64,000 nt of DNA from an uncultured Porphyromonadaceae bacterium (GTDB lineage Bacteria > Bacteroidota > Bacteroidia > Bacteroidales > Muribaculaceae): the NCBI GenBank assembly GCA_947175265.1, contig CAMWMD010000004.1, positions 1-64,000 of the forward strand. The letters are read 5' to 3'. A program made the position numbers and the translations under genes. The notes under the pieces are model-generated. The model saw only the letters and a list, made by a program, of their open reading frames with translations, did not search any database and had not been told where the DNA came from. Below are positions 38,109 to 47,369 of this stretch, piece by piece (positions within the stretch are counted from its first letter, which is position 1; each line of letters begins with the position of its first letter).

Positions 38109-39209
38109 TTATTGACCTATCACTACATTATTTATTATGACACGCCATCCATTGATGTGCACAATAATATGAGCATAATCTTCCAAAGTAAAGATTGCCT
38201 CGTACGTATCCTCACGGTCAAGATATTCCTGATCACTCTTTGTTGTCCAATGTTCTCCATCAGGAGCCATTACCTTAGGCTTTGAGGCAAGAAGCAATTT
38301 CTGAATCAGAGGTTCGTTTACAATATCTCTGTTGTTATAAGTATTCCTGATAACAATAGTTGCAAGATTGTCGTCATCACCCACAACTCCGGGTTCAAAA
38401 AGTCGACTGGTATTGAAGGTGAGTTTTGTGCCCTTTACAGTTTCTCCCGTGTAGGCATCACCATTGTCAGTCGCTGTCGGACAATCTACATTCTCTTCTA
38501 TCTTTACAGGATAATACTTAACATGGGCATACTCGTTCACGATGTTGTTATTGAAGTCAAGTTCATCATTCTTATCTTCAATATAAACTTCGTATCCCTC
38601 CATACTTGTCACCTTACGAAGATAGACAATAATGGTATTCGTATCCTTCGTAAGATCTATTGTGTATTCCTCGTTACCTGTCAACTGAGAGAATGTATGC
38701 GTTCCGTGACCGAAATGCACCGGATCAAGTGAAGTCTCTATGATACCGTTCTCATCACTTGCCACAGTCGCTCCGAGGCCTTCCATCAATTGAGAGCCGT
38801 TGCTGTCAAGGTCGCCATCGACACGTGACATTGTCTCCGACGGATCAGCATTAATATTGACAGCATCCTGATCGGTACCACACCATGTGATAAATTTATA
38901 TTCCGTATCCTTCTGTAGAGCCAAAGGTATGGTATATTCATCTTCAAGAAGCTGCTGACCCTCTGAGACTCCAAAGTCTACAAGGGCACCCTCTTCGTCA
39001 AAAGCGAAAACCTTTGCGTGTTTCACTTCTTCTTCGCGTTTTTCATCGAAGGCCATGTTACGGGTAAACGACAAGCGCACACGTCTGTCTGGCTGACACT
39101 CAGCCAGATCCTCATAAACAAATCCATTGTTGCATCCGGATAAAATGGTAAGGAGCCCGAAAGCACCCATCCATTGATAGGGATTAGTAAAGAAATTAGA
39201 CAGTTTCAT
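38109..39209 (-). CDS. FimB/Mfa2-family fimbrial anchor lipoprotein
   Basis: Lipobox LLTILSGC; CQPDRRVRLSFTRNMAFDEKREEEVKHAKVFAFDEEGALV pattern typical of the family. Confidence 0.8.
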   Translation of the reverse strand: MKLSNFFTNPYQWMGAFGLLTILSGCNNGFVYEDLAECQPDRRVRLSFTRNMAFDEKREEEVKHAKVFAFDEEGALVDFGVSEGQQLLEDEYTIPLALQKDTEYKFITWCGTDQDAVNINADPSETMSRVDGDLDSNGSQLMEGLGATVASDENGIIETSLDPVHFGHGTHTFSQLTGNEEYTIDLTKDTNTIIVYLRKVTSMEGYEVYIEDKNDELDFNNNIVNEYAHVKYYPVKIEENVDCPTATDNGDAYTGETVKGTKLTFNTSRLFEPGVVGDDDNLATIVIRNTYNNRDIVNEPLIQKLLLASKPKVMAPDGEHWTTKSDQEYLDREDTYEAIFTLEDYAHIIVHINGWRVIINNVVIGQ

Positions 39210-39255
39210 TTATATGCGTGTTAGTATTTATTCAAATTTATGTTCCGTTTTGTAA

Positions 39256-39281
39256 CCATGTATCTTTTCACAGATACATGG
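39256..39281. terminator. intergenic hairpin between DUF3868 and FimB/Mfa2-like genes
   Basis: Perfect 10-bp stem CCATGTATCT-TTTCAC-AGATACATGG. Confidence 0.55.
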
Positions 39282-39423
39282 CTTATTCTGTCTACCAATC
39301 TGTATTCTTTGCAATTATACTCTCAATAATAATTTCAAATACAAATATGGTCCATATTAATTTTTAGTCTAAATGGCATTCACACTAATTTTGGATTATA
39401 GAAAATACCATAAGACTCACCAT

Positions 39424-40878
39424 TTAGGGTAGAGTGGTTGTCACCACCTTAATAGGATTATCGACCCCCTCTATCACGGTGTTCAATTCCCCTTCCGCCT
39501 GTCTTGCCTGAGGCATGAGAGGGAGCGATTTGAATATGTTCCGGGCGTCTTCACGTTTGCCGAGTTTCGCAAGGAGAATACCGCGGGCATATTGGGCCTC
39601 CTCGCTGTCGCCGGCCTTTTTCAGATAATATTCAGCACGGGGAAGGTCATCGCGTTGAAGAGCACAGAACGCTGCATTAAGATTGGCAGTAGGATCATCG
39701 GGATACATCTTCGCCGCTATCTCGAATGCCTCGTTGTATGTGTCGCTACCCTTTTCCACACTGTTGGCAGCCACGAAAAGTTCCTGGAGGGAAAGATTCT
39801 GCGGTGCAGTGCGCATGGTCTCGATAATCTCTTTCGGGTCAGTATAATCACGGATGCTGAAAATCACGTCATAGTCGGAATGGCGCAATCCCGGATATAT
39901 GTTCTCAAGGAGGAACTTATAATCCGCAGGATAAGTGAAACGTATCGCCTCATTGCGTCCGTCAGGATTATTGGCGTATTTGGGAGAGTTGATTATATCA
40001 AGTATACCCTCCCTGTTGGTAAGGGTTGTAGACGCCATATCGCTCTCCACATACTCCTTGAGACCTGCCCAATCCTCCGGAGTGGACTGTGTGGTGAAGG
40101 TGCCTTTCGGGAAATGATAAAGGCTATTCACATATTTGGCCAACTCCTCAGTACGACCCTTAGCGAGACGCACGTTGTTGTTATACGGACCTTCAGGAGA
40201 TGCATAACCGTGGATATTGATACCGGTTATCGTAAGGTTGGGGTCATTCTTCACAGAGTCAATGGTAGCCTGGATTTTCCTCAATTCCTCAGGGTTACGG
40301 CGATAGTCGGGATAAATTTCCGTACGGTTCACAGGGAAATCTATATATGCACGCGCCGATATTGAACGCATCTTCACAGCCTCAGCCTTCGGAGTCACGT
40401 AAGCGTAAGCGGGAGAGAACGTAGGAGGCACGAAATCAATCTCCGCAACCGGCACCTCAAGTTCGCTCTTCGGACCCTTGCAGCAGCCGTTTTCCTGAGT
40501 CTCCACAATAAGATGAGACTTCTTCATCCACTCCTCCATCGGAACAGCGTAAGAGTATTCTATGGGGGAAGTAATCTTTCCCGAGCGGTAGAGCGAGCGG
40601 TCGGGCTGCATCTCGTTGCGCACATGGGCATACCAGCGGTTGCGTCCCGCAATTGTGAAGGAGGGCATGCGCAGAGTGTCGGTATCGTTCACAAGCATCG
40701 GAGTATAGACCATCTCGCGGTTTGAAGAGAGGCGCACATCGGAAGCATCGAGGCTCATGTGCACGTCGAGACGAGAGTCTTTCTTGGAGACATCGACACT
40801 CTTGACGGCGATGTTGCCATCGGCGGCGGCAGAGAGAGTCGAGAGGCCCAAAGCCAATATTGCTAAAAATTTCTTCAT
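39424..40878 (-). CDS. DUF3868 domain protein with OmpA-like region
   Basis: Signal peptide; ITGINIHGYASPEGPYNNNVRLAKGRTEELAKYV; adjacency to DUF3575 and Mfa2-like genes. Confidence 0.82.
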   Translation of the reverse strand: MKKFLAILALGLSTLSAAADGNIAVKSVDVSKKDSRLDVHMSLDASDVRLSSNREMVYTPMLVNDTDTLRMPSFTIAGRNRWYAHVRNEMQPDRSLYRSGKITSPIEYSYAVPMEEWMKKSHLIVETQENGCCKGPKSELEVPVAEIDFVPPTFSPAYAYVTPKAEAVKMRSISARAYIDFPVNRTEIYPDYRRNPEELRKIQATIDSVKNDPNLTITGINIHGYASPEGPYNNNVRLAKGRTEELAKYVNSLYHFPKGTFTTQSTPEDWAGLKEYVESDMASTTLTNREGILDIINSPKYANNPDGRNEAIRFTYPADYKFLLENIYPGLRHSDYDVIFSIRDYTDPKEIIETMRTAPQNLSLQELFVAANSVEKGSDTYNEAFEIAAKMYPDDPTANLNAAFCALQRDDLPRAEYYLKKAGDSEEAQYARGILLAKLGKREDARNIFKSLPLMPQARQAEGELNTVIEGVDNPIKVVTTTLP

Positions 40879-40916
40879 GACTTTCGAATTGTTATTAATT
40901 AACGTGGCACTTGGCC

Positions 40917-41486
40917 TCAGAACATATATTCAATATTAAGGGCAATCTTTGTGGGACCGATATAGTTTTTGTGTCCTTTGTCAATCACTGAACCGCACTC
41001 GGCACAAGGATACTTCTTATATGTAGCATAGATATACCCTACGCCAATCTCGGCCTCGAAGTTCCAGTGCTTACCCAGAATCCAGGAATATCCGTAGCCT
41101 ATGCCCCCTCCGTACATCCAGCCTTGATAGCGGAAGTCCTTGAGGTCTTTAAAACCAAGAAAGGGAATGTTGGAATGAAGATGACCGAAGTTGTATTGCC
41201 CTCCCAGACCATGCAGCGCGAAGAAATGACCGTTGAAGCGTTCGCAGAGCCAATATCTCGCCTCAGGTTGTGCAAGCCAATGACGAATTCTTGATTCATT
41301 AATGTTCCAGGCATTCACGTTGCCCGAAATGTCAAGAGTCCACTTCGGAGCGAGAGCAAACTCGAATCCGAGGTTTGCGGTAGCCGTTGCATCGTAAAGG
41401 AGGTTGGTCTTCACCGCCACATGCTGGGCGCTCAGACGACAACAGAACAACAGGGCTACAAACACTATGATTGCTCTAATTTTCAC
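40917..41486 (-). CDS. DUF3575 family protein
   Basis: HVAVKTNLLYDATATANLGFEFALAPKWTLDISGNVNAWNI...WLAQPEARYWLCERFNGHFFALHG. Confidence 0.9.
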   Translation of the reverse strand: MKIRAIIVFVALLFCCRLSAQHVAVKTNLLYDATATANLGFEFALAPKWTLDISGNVNAWNINESRIRHWLAQPEARYWLCERFNGHFFALHGLGGQYNFGHLHSNIPFLGFKDLKDFRYQGWMYGGGIGYGYSWILGKHWNFEAEIGVGYIYATYKKYPCAECGSVIDKGHKNYIGPTKIALNIEYMF

Positions 41487-41547
41487 AATGTAAAAAATTT
41501 AGTTATTAAGCAATACCCCAAAGGGGTCGTAATTTCTCAGTAGTCAG

Positions 41548-41631
41548 TTATGGAGTCTCAGTGTTCCTTAAGTTAAGCGAGTCTTTCAGGAGACGTTGAC
41601 CTTCACTTGACACAACATAGACGCGAGGCAT
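41548..41631 (-). CDS. possible 27-aa leader peptide upstream of DUF3575
   Basis: MPRVYVVSSEGQRLLKDSLNLRNTETP* inside a roughly 340-nt predicted leader; speculative. Confidence 0.25.
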   Translation of the reverse strand: MPRVYVVSSEGQRLLKDSLNLRNTETP

Positions 41632-41830
41632 TTGGTTTGAAGCCGTAATTAAAAAATCTTACATTTTTTTAATATTATTCACACTGCGTTTACCATTTTC
41701 TTCCCATACCCAAATTAATATATTGGAATACATTAATCTTCAATGATTTAGAGAACTATTCCGAAAGTCATCACTGAAGTAGCTGGTCAGGCTGTGTCAT
41801 CATGGCTTCAATCGCTTATACTTCACGGCG

Positions 41831-41861
41831 CAAAGTTAATACAACTTTTGAAATCGTCAAA
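41831..41861 (-). promoter_or_regulatory. promoter TTTG-N19-TAACTTTG for DUF3575-DUF3868-Mfa2 cluster
   Basis: Plus strand CAAAGTTA (41831-41838), 19 nt, CAAA (41858-41861). Confidence 0.65.
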
Positions 41862-41923
41862 ACTTTTTTCCTTAAAAATTGTATAGTTCTTTCAGATTAT
41901 CAACACTTATCTCCACCTCTCCA

Positions 41924-42907
41924 CTATAGCCCCAACTTTGAGAGCATGATGAGTTTCCTCTCAAGAGGAAGACGGTCTTCCGATGCAGGAGCATAAAGTT
42001 TCCTCATGCTCCGGAAATCCCTATGGGCACGCCACACAGCCCCGGCATTCTTCCAGTCGCCCGTCACTACATACATACCCCATGCGAGGGTGTCGGCCAG
42101 ACGCCTTACGAACAAGACTCTCCTCCCCTTTCCGGCCGGGAGATTCTTATGGAGGAGCAGAAGATTGTTACGGAAATTTAGGTAGGTCTTCTTCGGATTG
42201 CCCTGATTCAGCGATGCGCCACCCACATGATACACCACGGAGTCTGATAGAGCCATCACCTTATATCCGAGGGCTATCATGCGGCAACAGAGGTCAATCT
42301 CCTCCTGATGGGCGAAGAATCGCTCGTCAAGCCCTCCGGCCTCACGATAGGCCGAAACCCTGACCATCAGGGCGGCTCCTGAAGCCCATGTTATCTCTAC
42401 AGGATCACCGTCATATTGCCCCTCATCCCTCTCCACTTTCTCAAGGATACGTCCGCGGCAATAGGGATAACCGAGCCGGTCGAGGTATCCTCCCGCGGCT
42501 CCGGCATATTCGAAGTAATCGCGTTTGTGGTAAGAGCGTATCTTAGGCTGGCAAGCCCCGACTTCGGGATGCCTCTTCATGAAGGCAAGCAAAGGCTGCC
42601 ACCATCCGTCAGTGACCTCAACATCAGAGTTCAGCAGGATCACATACTCATAATCCGTCTCATTTATGGCCTTGTTGTAGCCACCCGCGAAACCCAGATT
42701 CTCTTTCAATTCCAGCACCCTCACATTTGGGAAACAGCTACGAATCCATTCCACGGAGTCGTCCGTGGAGCCATTGTCGGCTACAACCAGTTCCACATCG
42801 GAGCCTTGTGTGAACCGTACCGCCGTGGGGAGGAATTGCTCAAGCAGTTTCCTACCGTTCCAATTCAATATAATCACTCCTAACATAACTTTCTTTTTTT
42901 GTTCCAA
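41924..42907 (-). CDS. family 2 glycosyltransferase
   Basis: VIILNWNGRKLLEQFLPT, VVADNGSTDDSVEWIRS, VILLNSDVEVTDGWW. Confidence 0.95.
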   Translation of the reverse strand: MEQKKKVMLGVIILNWNGRKLLEQFLPTAVRFTQGSDVELVVADNGSTDDSVEWIRSCFPNVRVLELKENLGFAGGYNKAINETDYEYVILLNSDVEVTDGWWQPLLAFMKRHPEVGACQPKIRSYHKRDYFEYAGAAGGYLDRLGYPYCRGRILEKVERDEGQYDGDPVEITWASGAALMVRVSAYREAGGLDERFFAHQEEIDLCCRMIALGYKVMALSDSVVYHVGGASLNQGNPKKTYLNFRNNLLLLHKNLPAGKGRRVLFVRRLADTLAWGMYVVTGDWKNAGAVWRAHRDFRSMRKLYAPASEDRLPLERKLIMLSKLGL

Positions 42908-42962
42908 TCGCAGGCCGGCTTATCTCTTCCTTTCCATATTATGCATTTTCTTGGATTTCGGG

Positions 42963-44249
42963 TCAATCAGGTATATGTATGGATGATATGAGGAACGGGG
43001 TAACCGTGTTTATCAAATCATGGTCCAGGGGAGCCTCCACGCGGAGGTAATTGTCGGTCAGACCGTGCATCACCTCATCAGTGACAGCCTGCTCCCACAA
43101 CACCCGCCTTGTCTTGCCTATATTCCTTTTAATGAACGCATCCATCTTGCGGTCGCTGAGACGGGTCAGTTCACCCACACGGCGATGTTTCTCCTCCTGA
43201 CTGACCACATCACCCAAGAGGAGAGCCTTTGTACCCGGTCTTTCCGAATATGGGAACACGTGGTAGCGCGTGACTTCAAGTTCCTCTGCGAAACGGAAAC
43301 TCCTCTCCCACTCCTCCGTAGTCTCGCCTCTGGCTCCCGCTATGATATCAACCCCGATGAAGGCATCGGGAATACACTCCCTGATAGTGTCCACACGGTC
43401 GCGGAAAAGAGAGGTGTCGTAACGGCGGTTCATCAATTTCAGCACCTTGTCGCTCCCGCATTGCAGAGGGAGATGGAAATGGGGCATGAAAGCGCGCGCC
43501 TCAGTCGCTATCCAATTTATCATCTCCTCCGTGAGCAGATTCGGCTCGATTGAAGATATGCGGTAACGCTCTATACCTTCAATTTCGTCAAGCCTGCGGA
43601 GAAGATCAAAAAAATCCTGACCATTATCTTTCCCGTACTCCCCTATGTTGACACCGGTAATCACTATCTCCTTTCCACCCTCGGCTGCCACATTACGTGC
43701 CATATCCACAAGTTCAGAGGTCGTTCCCGACCTTGAGCGACCGCGCGCGAAAGGGATTGTGCAATAGGTGCAGAAATAGTCGCAACCGTCCTGCACCTTC
43801 AGGAAATAACGGGTGCGGTCGCCCCTTTCACATGAGCCGCGGAACTCACGGATGGAAAGGGAGGGTGTAACCTGTGTGACTTTCTGTCGGTCGGTCAACC
43901 AACGGTCAAGATATTCCGCCATCCTCAGTTTCTCGTTAGAGCCCAAAACCATGTCCACTCCGGGAAGCGAGGAGACCTCCTCCGGCTTCAGTTGCGCATA
44001 ACATCCCGTCACCACAAGGGTAGCCTTGGGATAACGCGCTGCGAGGGAGCGCACAAGCCTGCGTCCCTTCTTATCGGCCATCTCGGTGACGGAACAGGTG
44101 TTGACTATGCAGATATCAGGCTCCTCACCTTTGGCAGCCCGCAAGATGCCGCGCGTCTGGAGCATCTTCCCTATGGTGCTCGTCTCGGAGAAATTGAGTT
44201 TGCATCCTAACGTAAAATATGCAGCCTTTAGGCAATTCAGATCATTCAT
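42963..44249 (-). CDS. mtaB: tRNA (N6-threonylcarbamoyladenosine-C2)-methylthiotransferase
   Basis: AAYFTLGCKLNFSETSTIG, VQDGCDYFCTYCTIPFARGRSRS radical SAM motif, TRAM-like C-term. Confidence 0.93.
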   Translation of the reverse strand: MNDLNCLKAAYFTLGCKLNFSETSTIGKMLQTRGILRAAKGEEPDICIVNTCSVTEMADKKGRRLVRSLAARYPKATLVVTGCYAQLKPEEVSSLPGVDMVLGSNEKLRMAEYLDRWLTDRQKVTQVTPSLSIREFRGSCERGDRTRYFLKVQDGCDYFCTYCTIPFARGRSRSGTTSELVDMARNVAAEGGKEIVITGVNIGEYGKDNGQDFFDLLRRLDEIEGIERYRISSIEPNLLTEEMINWIATEARAFMPHFHLPLQCGSDKVLKLMNRRYDTSLFRDRVDTIRECIPDAFIGVDIIAGARGETTEEWERSFRFAEELEVTRYHVFPYSERPGTKALLLGDVVSQEEKHRRVGELTRLSDRKMDAFIKRNIGKTRRVLWEQAVTDEVMHGLTDNYLRVEAPLDHDLINTVTPFLISSIHIPD

Positions 44250-44359
44250 GCCGCAAAATTAATAAAAAAACCGACACACATTAATATAATAGGGGAAGCG
44301 AGGACAACAATAAAAGGAGCGGACTCGGTTCGCTTTTGCATAAAAATGCGCATGAGGTA

Positions 44360-44390
44360 TTGACAAACGGATTGAATTTTATTATCTTTG
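44360..44390 (+). promoter_or_regulatory. promoter TTG-N20-TATCTTTG for ftsX
   Basis: TTG 44360-44362, TATCTTTG 44383-44390. Confidence 0.65.
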
Positions 44391-44428
44391 CAGCCGTAAT
44401 CTCGTGAAGGTTACAAAATCCTAAGGAT

Positions 44429-45307
44429 ATGAAACATAACAAAGAGGTAAAGATCTCATATTGGGCGGCACATCTCACAACAGTTGTGAGTGTGACGCTT
44501 GTGTTGCTTATAATAGGGTTAATTGCCTTAATTTCAGTCAGTGCCTCCACTGAGACACGACGGCTGCGCGAACGCCTTGAGGTAAGTGTGGTTATGGCCG
44601 ACAGCGTAAGCGACGCATCGGCCGAGCAGTTGGCCGCGGCTGTCAAAACTAAGACCTTCGCACATGACGTGAAGGTAATCTCTAAGGATGCCGCTCTGAA
44701 ACAATGGAAAAATGATACCGGAGAAGACCTTGAAGCCCTTTTCGGTGTCAATCCCCTGTCTCCGGAAGTCTCTTTCAGCGTCACGGCTGACTACGGAAGC
44801 GAAGAAGCCCTCAAGAAAATTGACAAGGAACTCAGTTCTCTCCCGGGAGTCGACACAGTGGTGCTCCCTGACAGCAGCATGGTGGAGAGCATGAACAGCA
44901 ATATAGAGAAGTTCACCATCATCCTCGGCATCATAGCCATAGTCATGATTGTCATCTCATTCGTATTGATCAACAATACCGTGCATCTCTCCATATATGC
45001 ACGGCGCTTCACCATACACACCATGCAACTTGTGGGAGCCACCAACAGTTTCATCCGCGCCCCCTATCTCGGCAATAACATGCTTTCCGGCCTTATCGCC
45101 GGACTGATAGCCGCAGGTGTGTTAGGTGTGGCTCTTCTTTTGGCGCCACGTTCAGGATTCTCTGAAATAAATGATTACGTCGGGTGGGGTCTTTACGGAA
45201 TTGTGGCCGGTGGGATAATCCTTATCGGCATACTTCTTTGCGGCCTGGCTGCTCTGATTGCCACAAACCGCTATCTGAGAAAAGATTATGACGGCCTATT
45301 CAGATAA
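44429..45307 (+). CDS. ftsX: cell division ABC permease FtsX
   Basis: N-term TM, extracellular loop, FVLINNTVHLSIYARRFTIHTMQLVGATNSFIRAPYL. Confidence 0.93.
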   Translation: MKHNKEVKISYWAAHLTTVVSVTLVLLIIGLIALISVSASTETRRLRERLEVSVVMADSVSDASAEQLAAAVKTKTFAHDVKVISKDAALKQWKNDTGEDLEALFGVNPLSPEVSFSVTADYGSEEALKKIDKELSSLPGVDTVVLPDSSMVESMNSNIEKFTIILGIIAIVMIVISFVLINNTVHLSIYARRFTIHTMQLVGATNSFIRAPYLGNNMLSGLIAGLIAAGVLGVALLLAPRSGFSEINDYVGWGLYGIVAGGIILIGILLCGLAALIATNRYLRKDYDGLFR

Positions 45308-45406
45308 TATCTCTACGGAGGCATTGTCACGTAGTGCTTCATGACATCGGTTCCGGACTACCGAAGGATGACCTGACGGCTAACGAAAACAACAACAACC
45401 TTTACT

Positions 45407-45694
45407 ATGATTGAAAATAAATTAAATATTGAGGAAAAGTCTGACAAGGCAGGCCTCCAACGCATGAGCAAGGAGGAACGCCCGTTTTCAAAAATCAACT
45501 ATTATCTGATGGGTGGCTGCCTCGCCCTCATAGTCTTGGGATTTGCTCTTATGAGCGGTGGGGGCAGTTCTGTGGAGAACGGTTTCAATCCTGAGATATT
45601 CAGCACACGCCGCATCGTAATAGGACCGCTTTTCGCTTTCCTCGGATTTCTGCTTATGGCCTTTGCCATCGTTTGGCCGGGGAAAAAGCATTGA
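45407..45694 (+). CDS. DUF3098 family protein
   Basis: FSKINYYLMGGCLALIVLGFALMSGGGS...FNPEIFSTRRIVIGPLFAFLGF. Confidence 0.9.
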   Translation: MIENKLNIEEKSDKAGLQRMSKEERPFSKINYYLMGGCLALIVLGFALMSGGGSSVENGFNPEIFSTRRIVIGPLFAFLGFLLMAFAIVWPGKKH

Positions 45695-45715
45695 CCCCAC
45701 TCACGGTCATTTAGC

Positions 45716-45750
45716 ATCTCATGTTTCATATTTCATATTTCAACTCTAAA
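45716..45750. repeat. short AT-type heptamer run ahead of uppP
   Basis: ATCTCAT GTTTCAT ATTTCAT ATTTCAA CTCTAAA in strict 7-nt phase. Confidence 0.7.
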
Positions 45751-45752
45751 GA

Positions 45753-46586
45753 ATGGAATGGTTAGACGCCCTCATTCTGGGCATAGTGCAGGGATTGGCG
45801 GAGTATCTGCCGATAAGTTCAAGCGGACATCTGGAAATTTTCCGCGAAATATTAGGTATCGACCTCCCTTCAGACAAAATATTGCAGTTTGACCTCATAG
45901 TTCATGCGGCTACCGTATGCTCCACAATAGTTGTGCTTTGGCCCATGTTCAAGAAATTGTGCATAAGTTTCTTCGGATTCAAGATGGACAGTGATTTCTT
46001 TTACGTCTGCAAGATTCTCCTCTCATGTATCCCTATCGGCATCGTGGGTGTGTTTTTCAAGGATACCGTTGAACAGTTCTTCGGCAACGGCCTAACGGTG
46101 GTGGGTGTCTGCCTTATCGTGACAGCACTGCTCCTGTCGTTCGCCCATTTCACCGGCAAAAGGGAGAACGCACCGGGTATGGTGAGCGCAAACCGTGGCC
46201 GCGACATAACCTGGCTTGATGCCTTTGTGATAGGTTGCGCGCAGGCTGTGGCAGTGCTGCCCGGTCTGAGCCGCAGCGGTACCACCATCGCCACCGGTAT
46301 ATTGATAGGCGACAAACGTGATAAGGTGGCAAGTTTCTCTTTCCTCATGGTCATAATCCCCATTCTTGGAGAGGCTCTGCTTGACCTTAAGGATATGCTG
46401 ACCGACCCGGCAGCCCAGGGTGATAACGCTGTCGGTGCGATCGCCCTCATCATTGGTTTCCTCTCCTCTTTTATAGTAGGCTGCTGTGCATGCAAATGGA
46501 TGCTCCACCTTGTAAAGAAAGGGAAACTTATCTGGTTTGCCGTATACTGTGTGGCAATGGGTACAATCTGCTTATTGTGGCCTTGA
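45753..46586 (+). CDS. uppP: undecaprenyl-diphosphatase
   Basis: GIVQGLAEYLPISSSGHLEI, LPGLSRSGTTIATGI. Confidence 0.96.
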   Translation: MEWLDALILGIVQGLAEYLPISSSGHLEIFREILGIDLPSDKILQFDLIVHAATVCSTIVVLWPMFKKLCISFFGFKMDSDFFYVCKILLSCIPIGIVGVFFKDTVEQFFGNGLTVVGVCLIVTALLLSFAHFTGKRENAPGMVSANRGRDITWLDAFVIGCAQAVAVLPGLSRSGTTIATGILIGDKRDKVASFSFLMVIIPILGEALLDLKDMLTDPAAQGDNAVGAIALIIGFLSSFIVGCCACKWMLHLVKKGKLIWFAVYCVAMGTICLLWP

Positions 46587-47320
46587 TGGGTAAGGTTGAT
46601 ACGGAAAAGAAAGCCATGGATTTCATCAGCGGCGAACTTATATGCATCGACAAGCCTTTAGGGTGGACTTCGTTTGATGCGGTAAAGAGGATAAGGGGGG
46701 CGATACAGCGTCGCCTGCATGTCAAGAAGTTCAAGGTTGGCCATGCGGGGACCCTTGATCCTCTCGCCACAGGGGTGCTTCTGATCTGTACCGGACGCGC
46801 GACACGCAGCATCGACACCCTCCAGGCCGGCGACAAGGAGTATGTGGCCACCATAAGACTCGGTGCCACCACACCCAGTTATGACCTCGAGACAGAGATT
46901 GATGCCACATATCCCTGGGAACATATCACGAAAGAGGATGTGGAGCGTGTGCTTCCGGGATTCACCGGCAGAATAATGCAGGTGCCTCCGGTTTTCTCGG
47001 CTGTCAAAATCGACGGCAAGCGTGCCTATAATCTCGCCCGTAAGGGTAAGGACGTGGAACTTAAGGCAAAACCTCTTGAAATAAAGGAGATGGAACTTCT
47101 CCGTTATGATATGCCTGAAATAGAGGTGAGGATAGTATGCAGCAAGGGCACCTACATCCGTGCCCTCGCGCGGGATTTAGGGGAAGCCCTCGGCAGCGGG
47201 GCTCATCTGACAGCCCTCCGACGCACTCGCGTCGGGAAGGTGAAGGTAGACAGTTGCCTGACAGTGGAGGATGCCGTAAAACTTATAGATACGGCCGAAC
47301 TCACTTTTCCCGAGACCTGA
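46586..47320 (+). CDS. truB: tRNA pseudouridine(55) synthase
   Basis: DKPLGWTSFDAVKRI, VGHAGTLDPLATGVLLICTGRATR; start overlaps uppP stop (TGATG). Confidence 0.95.
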   Translation: MGKVDTEKKAMDFISGELICIDKPLGWTSFDAVKRIRGAIQRRLHVKKFKVGHAGTLDPLATGVLLICTGRATRSIDTLQAGDKEYVATIRLGATTPSYDLETEIDATYPWEHITKEDVERVLPGFTGRIMQVPPVFSAVKIDGKRAYNLARKGKDVELKAKPLEIKEMELLRYDMPEIEVRIVCSKGTYIRALARDLGEALGSGAHLTALRRTRVGKVKVDSCLTVEDAVKLIDTAELTFPET

Positions 47321-47369
47321 CATATACATAGTTGACTAAGAAATAAAACTTTGTAGTTTAAAATCAAAT

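Noticed and set aside
44281-44784. 167-aa minus ORF near ftsX
   Set aside because: Antisense to the start of ftsX and its promoter; Ser/Thr/Leu-rich shadow composition.
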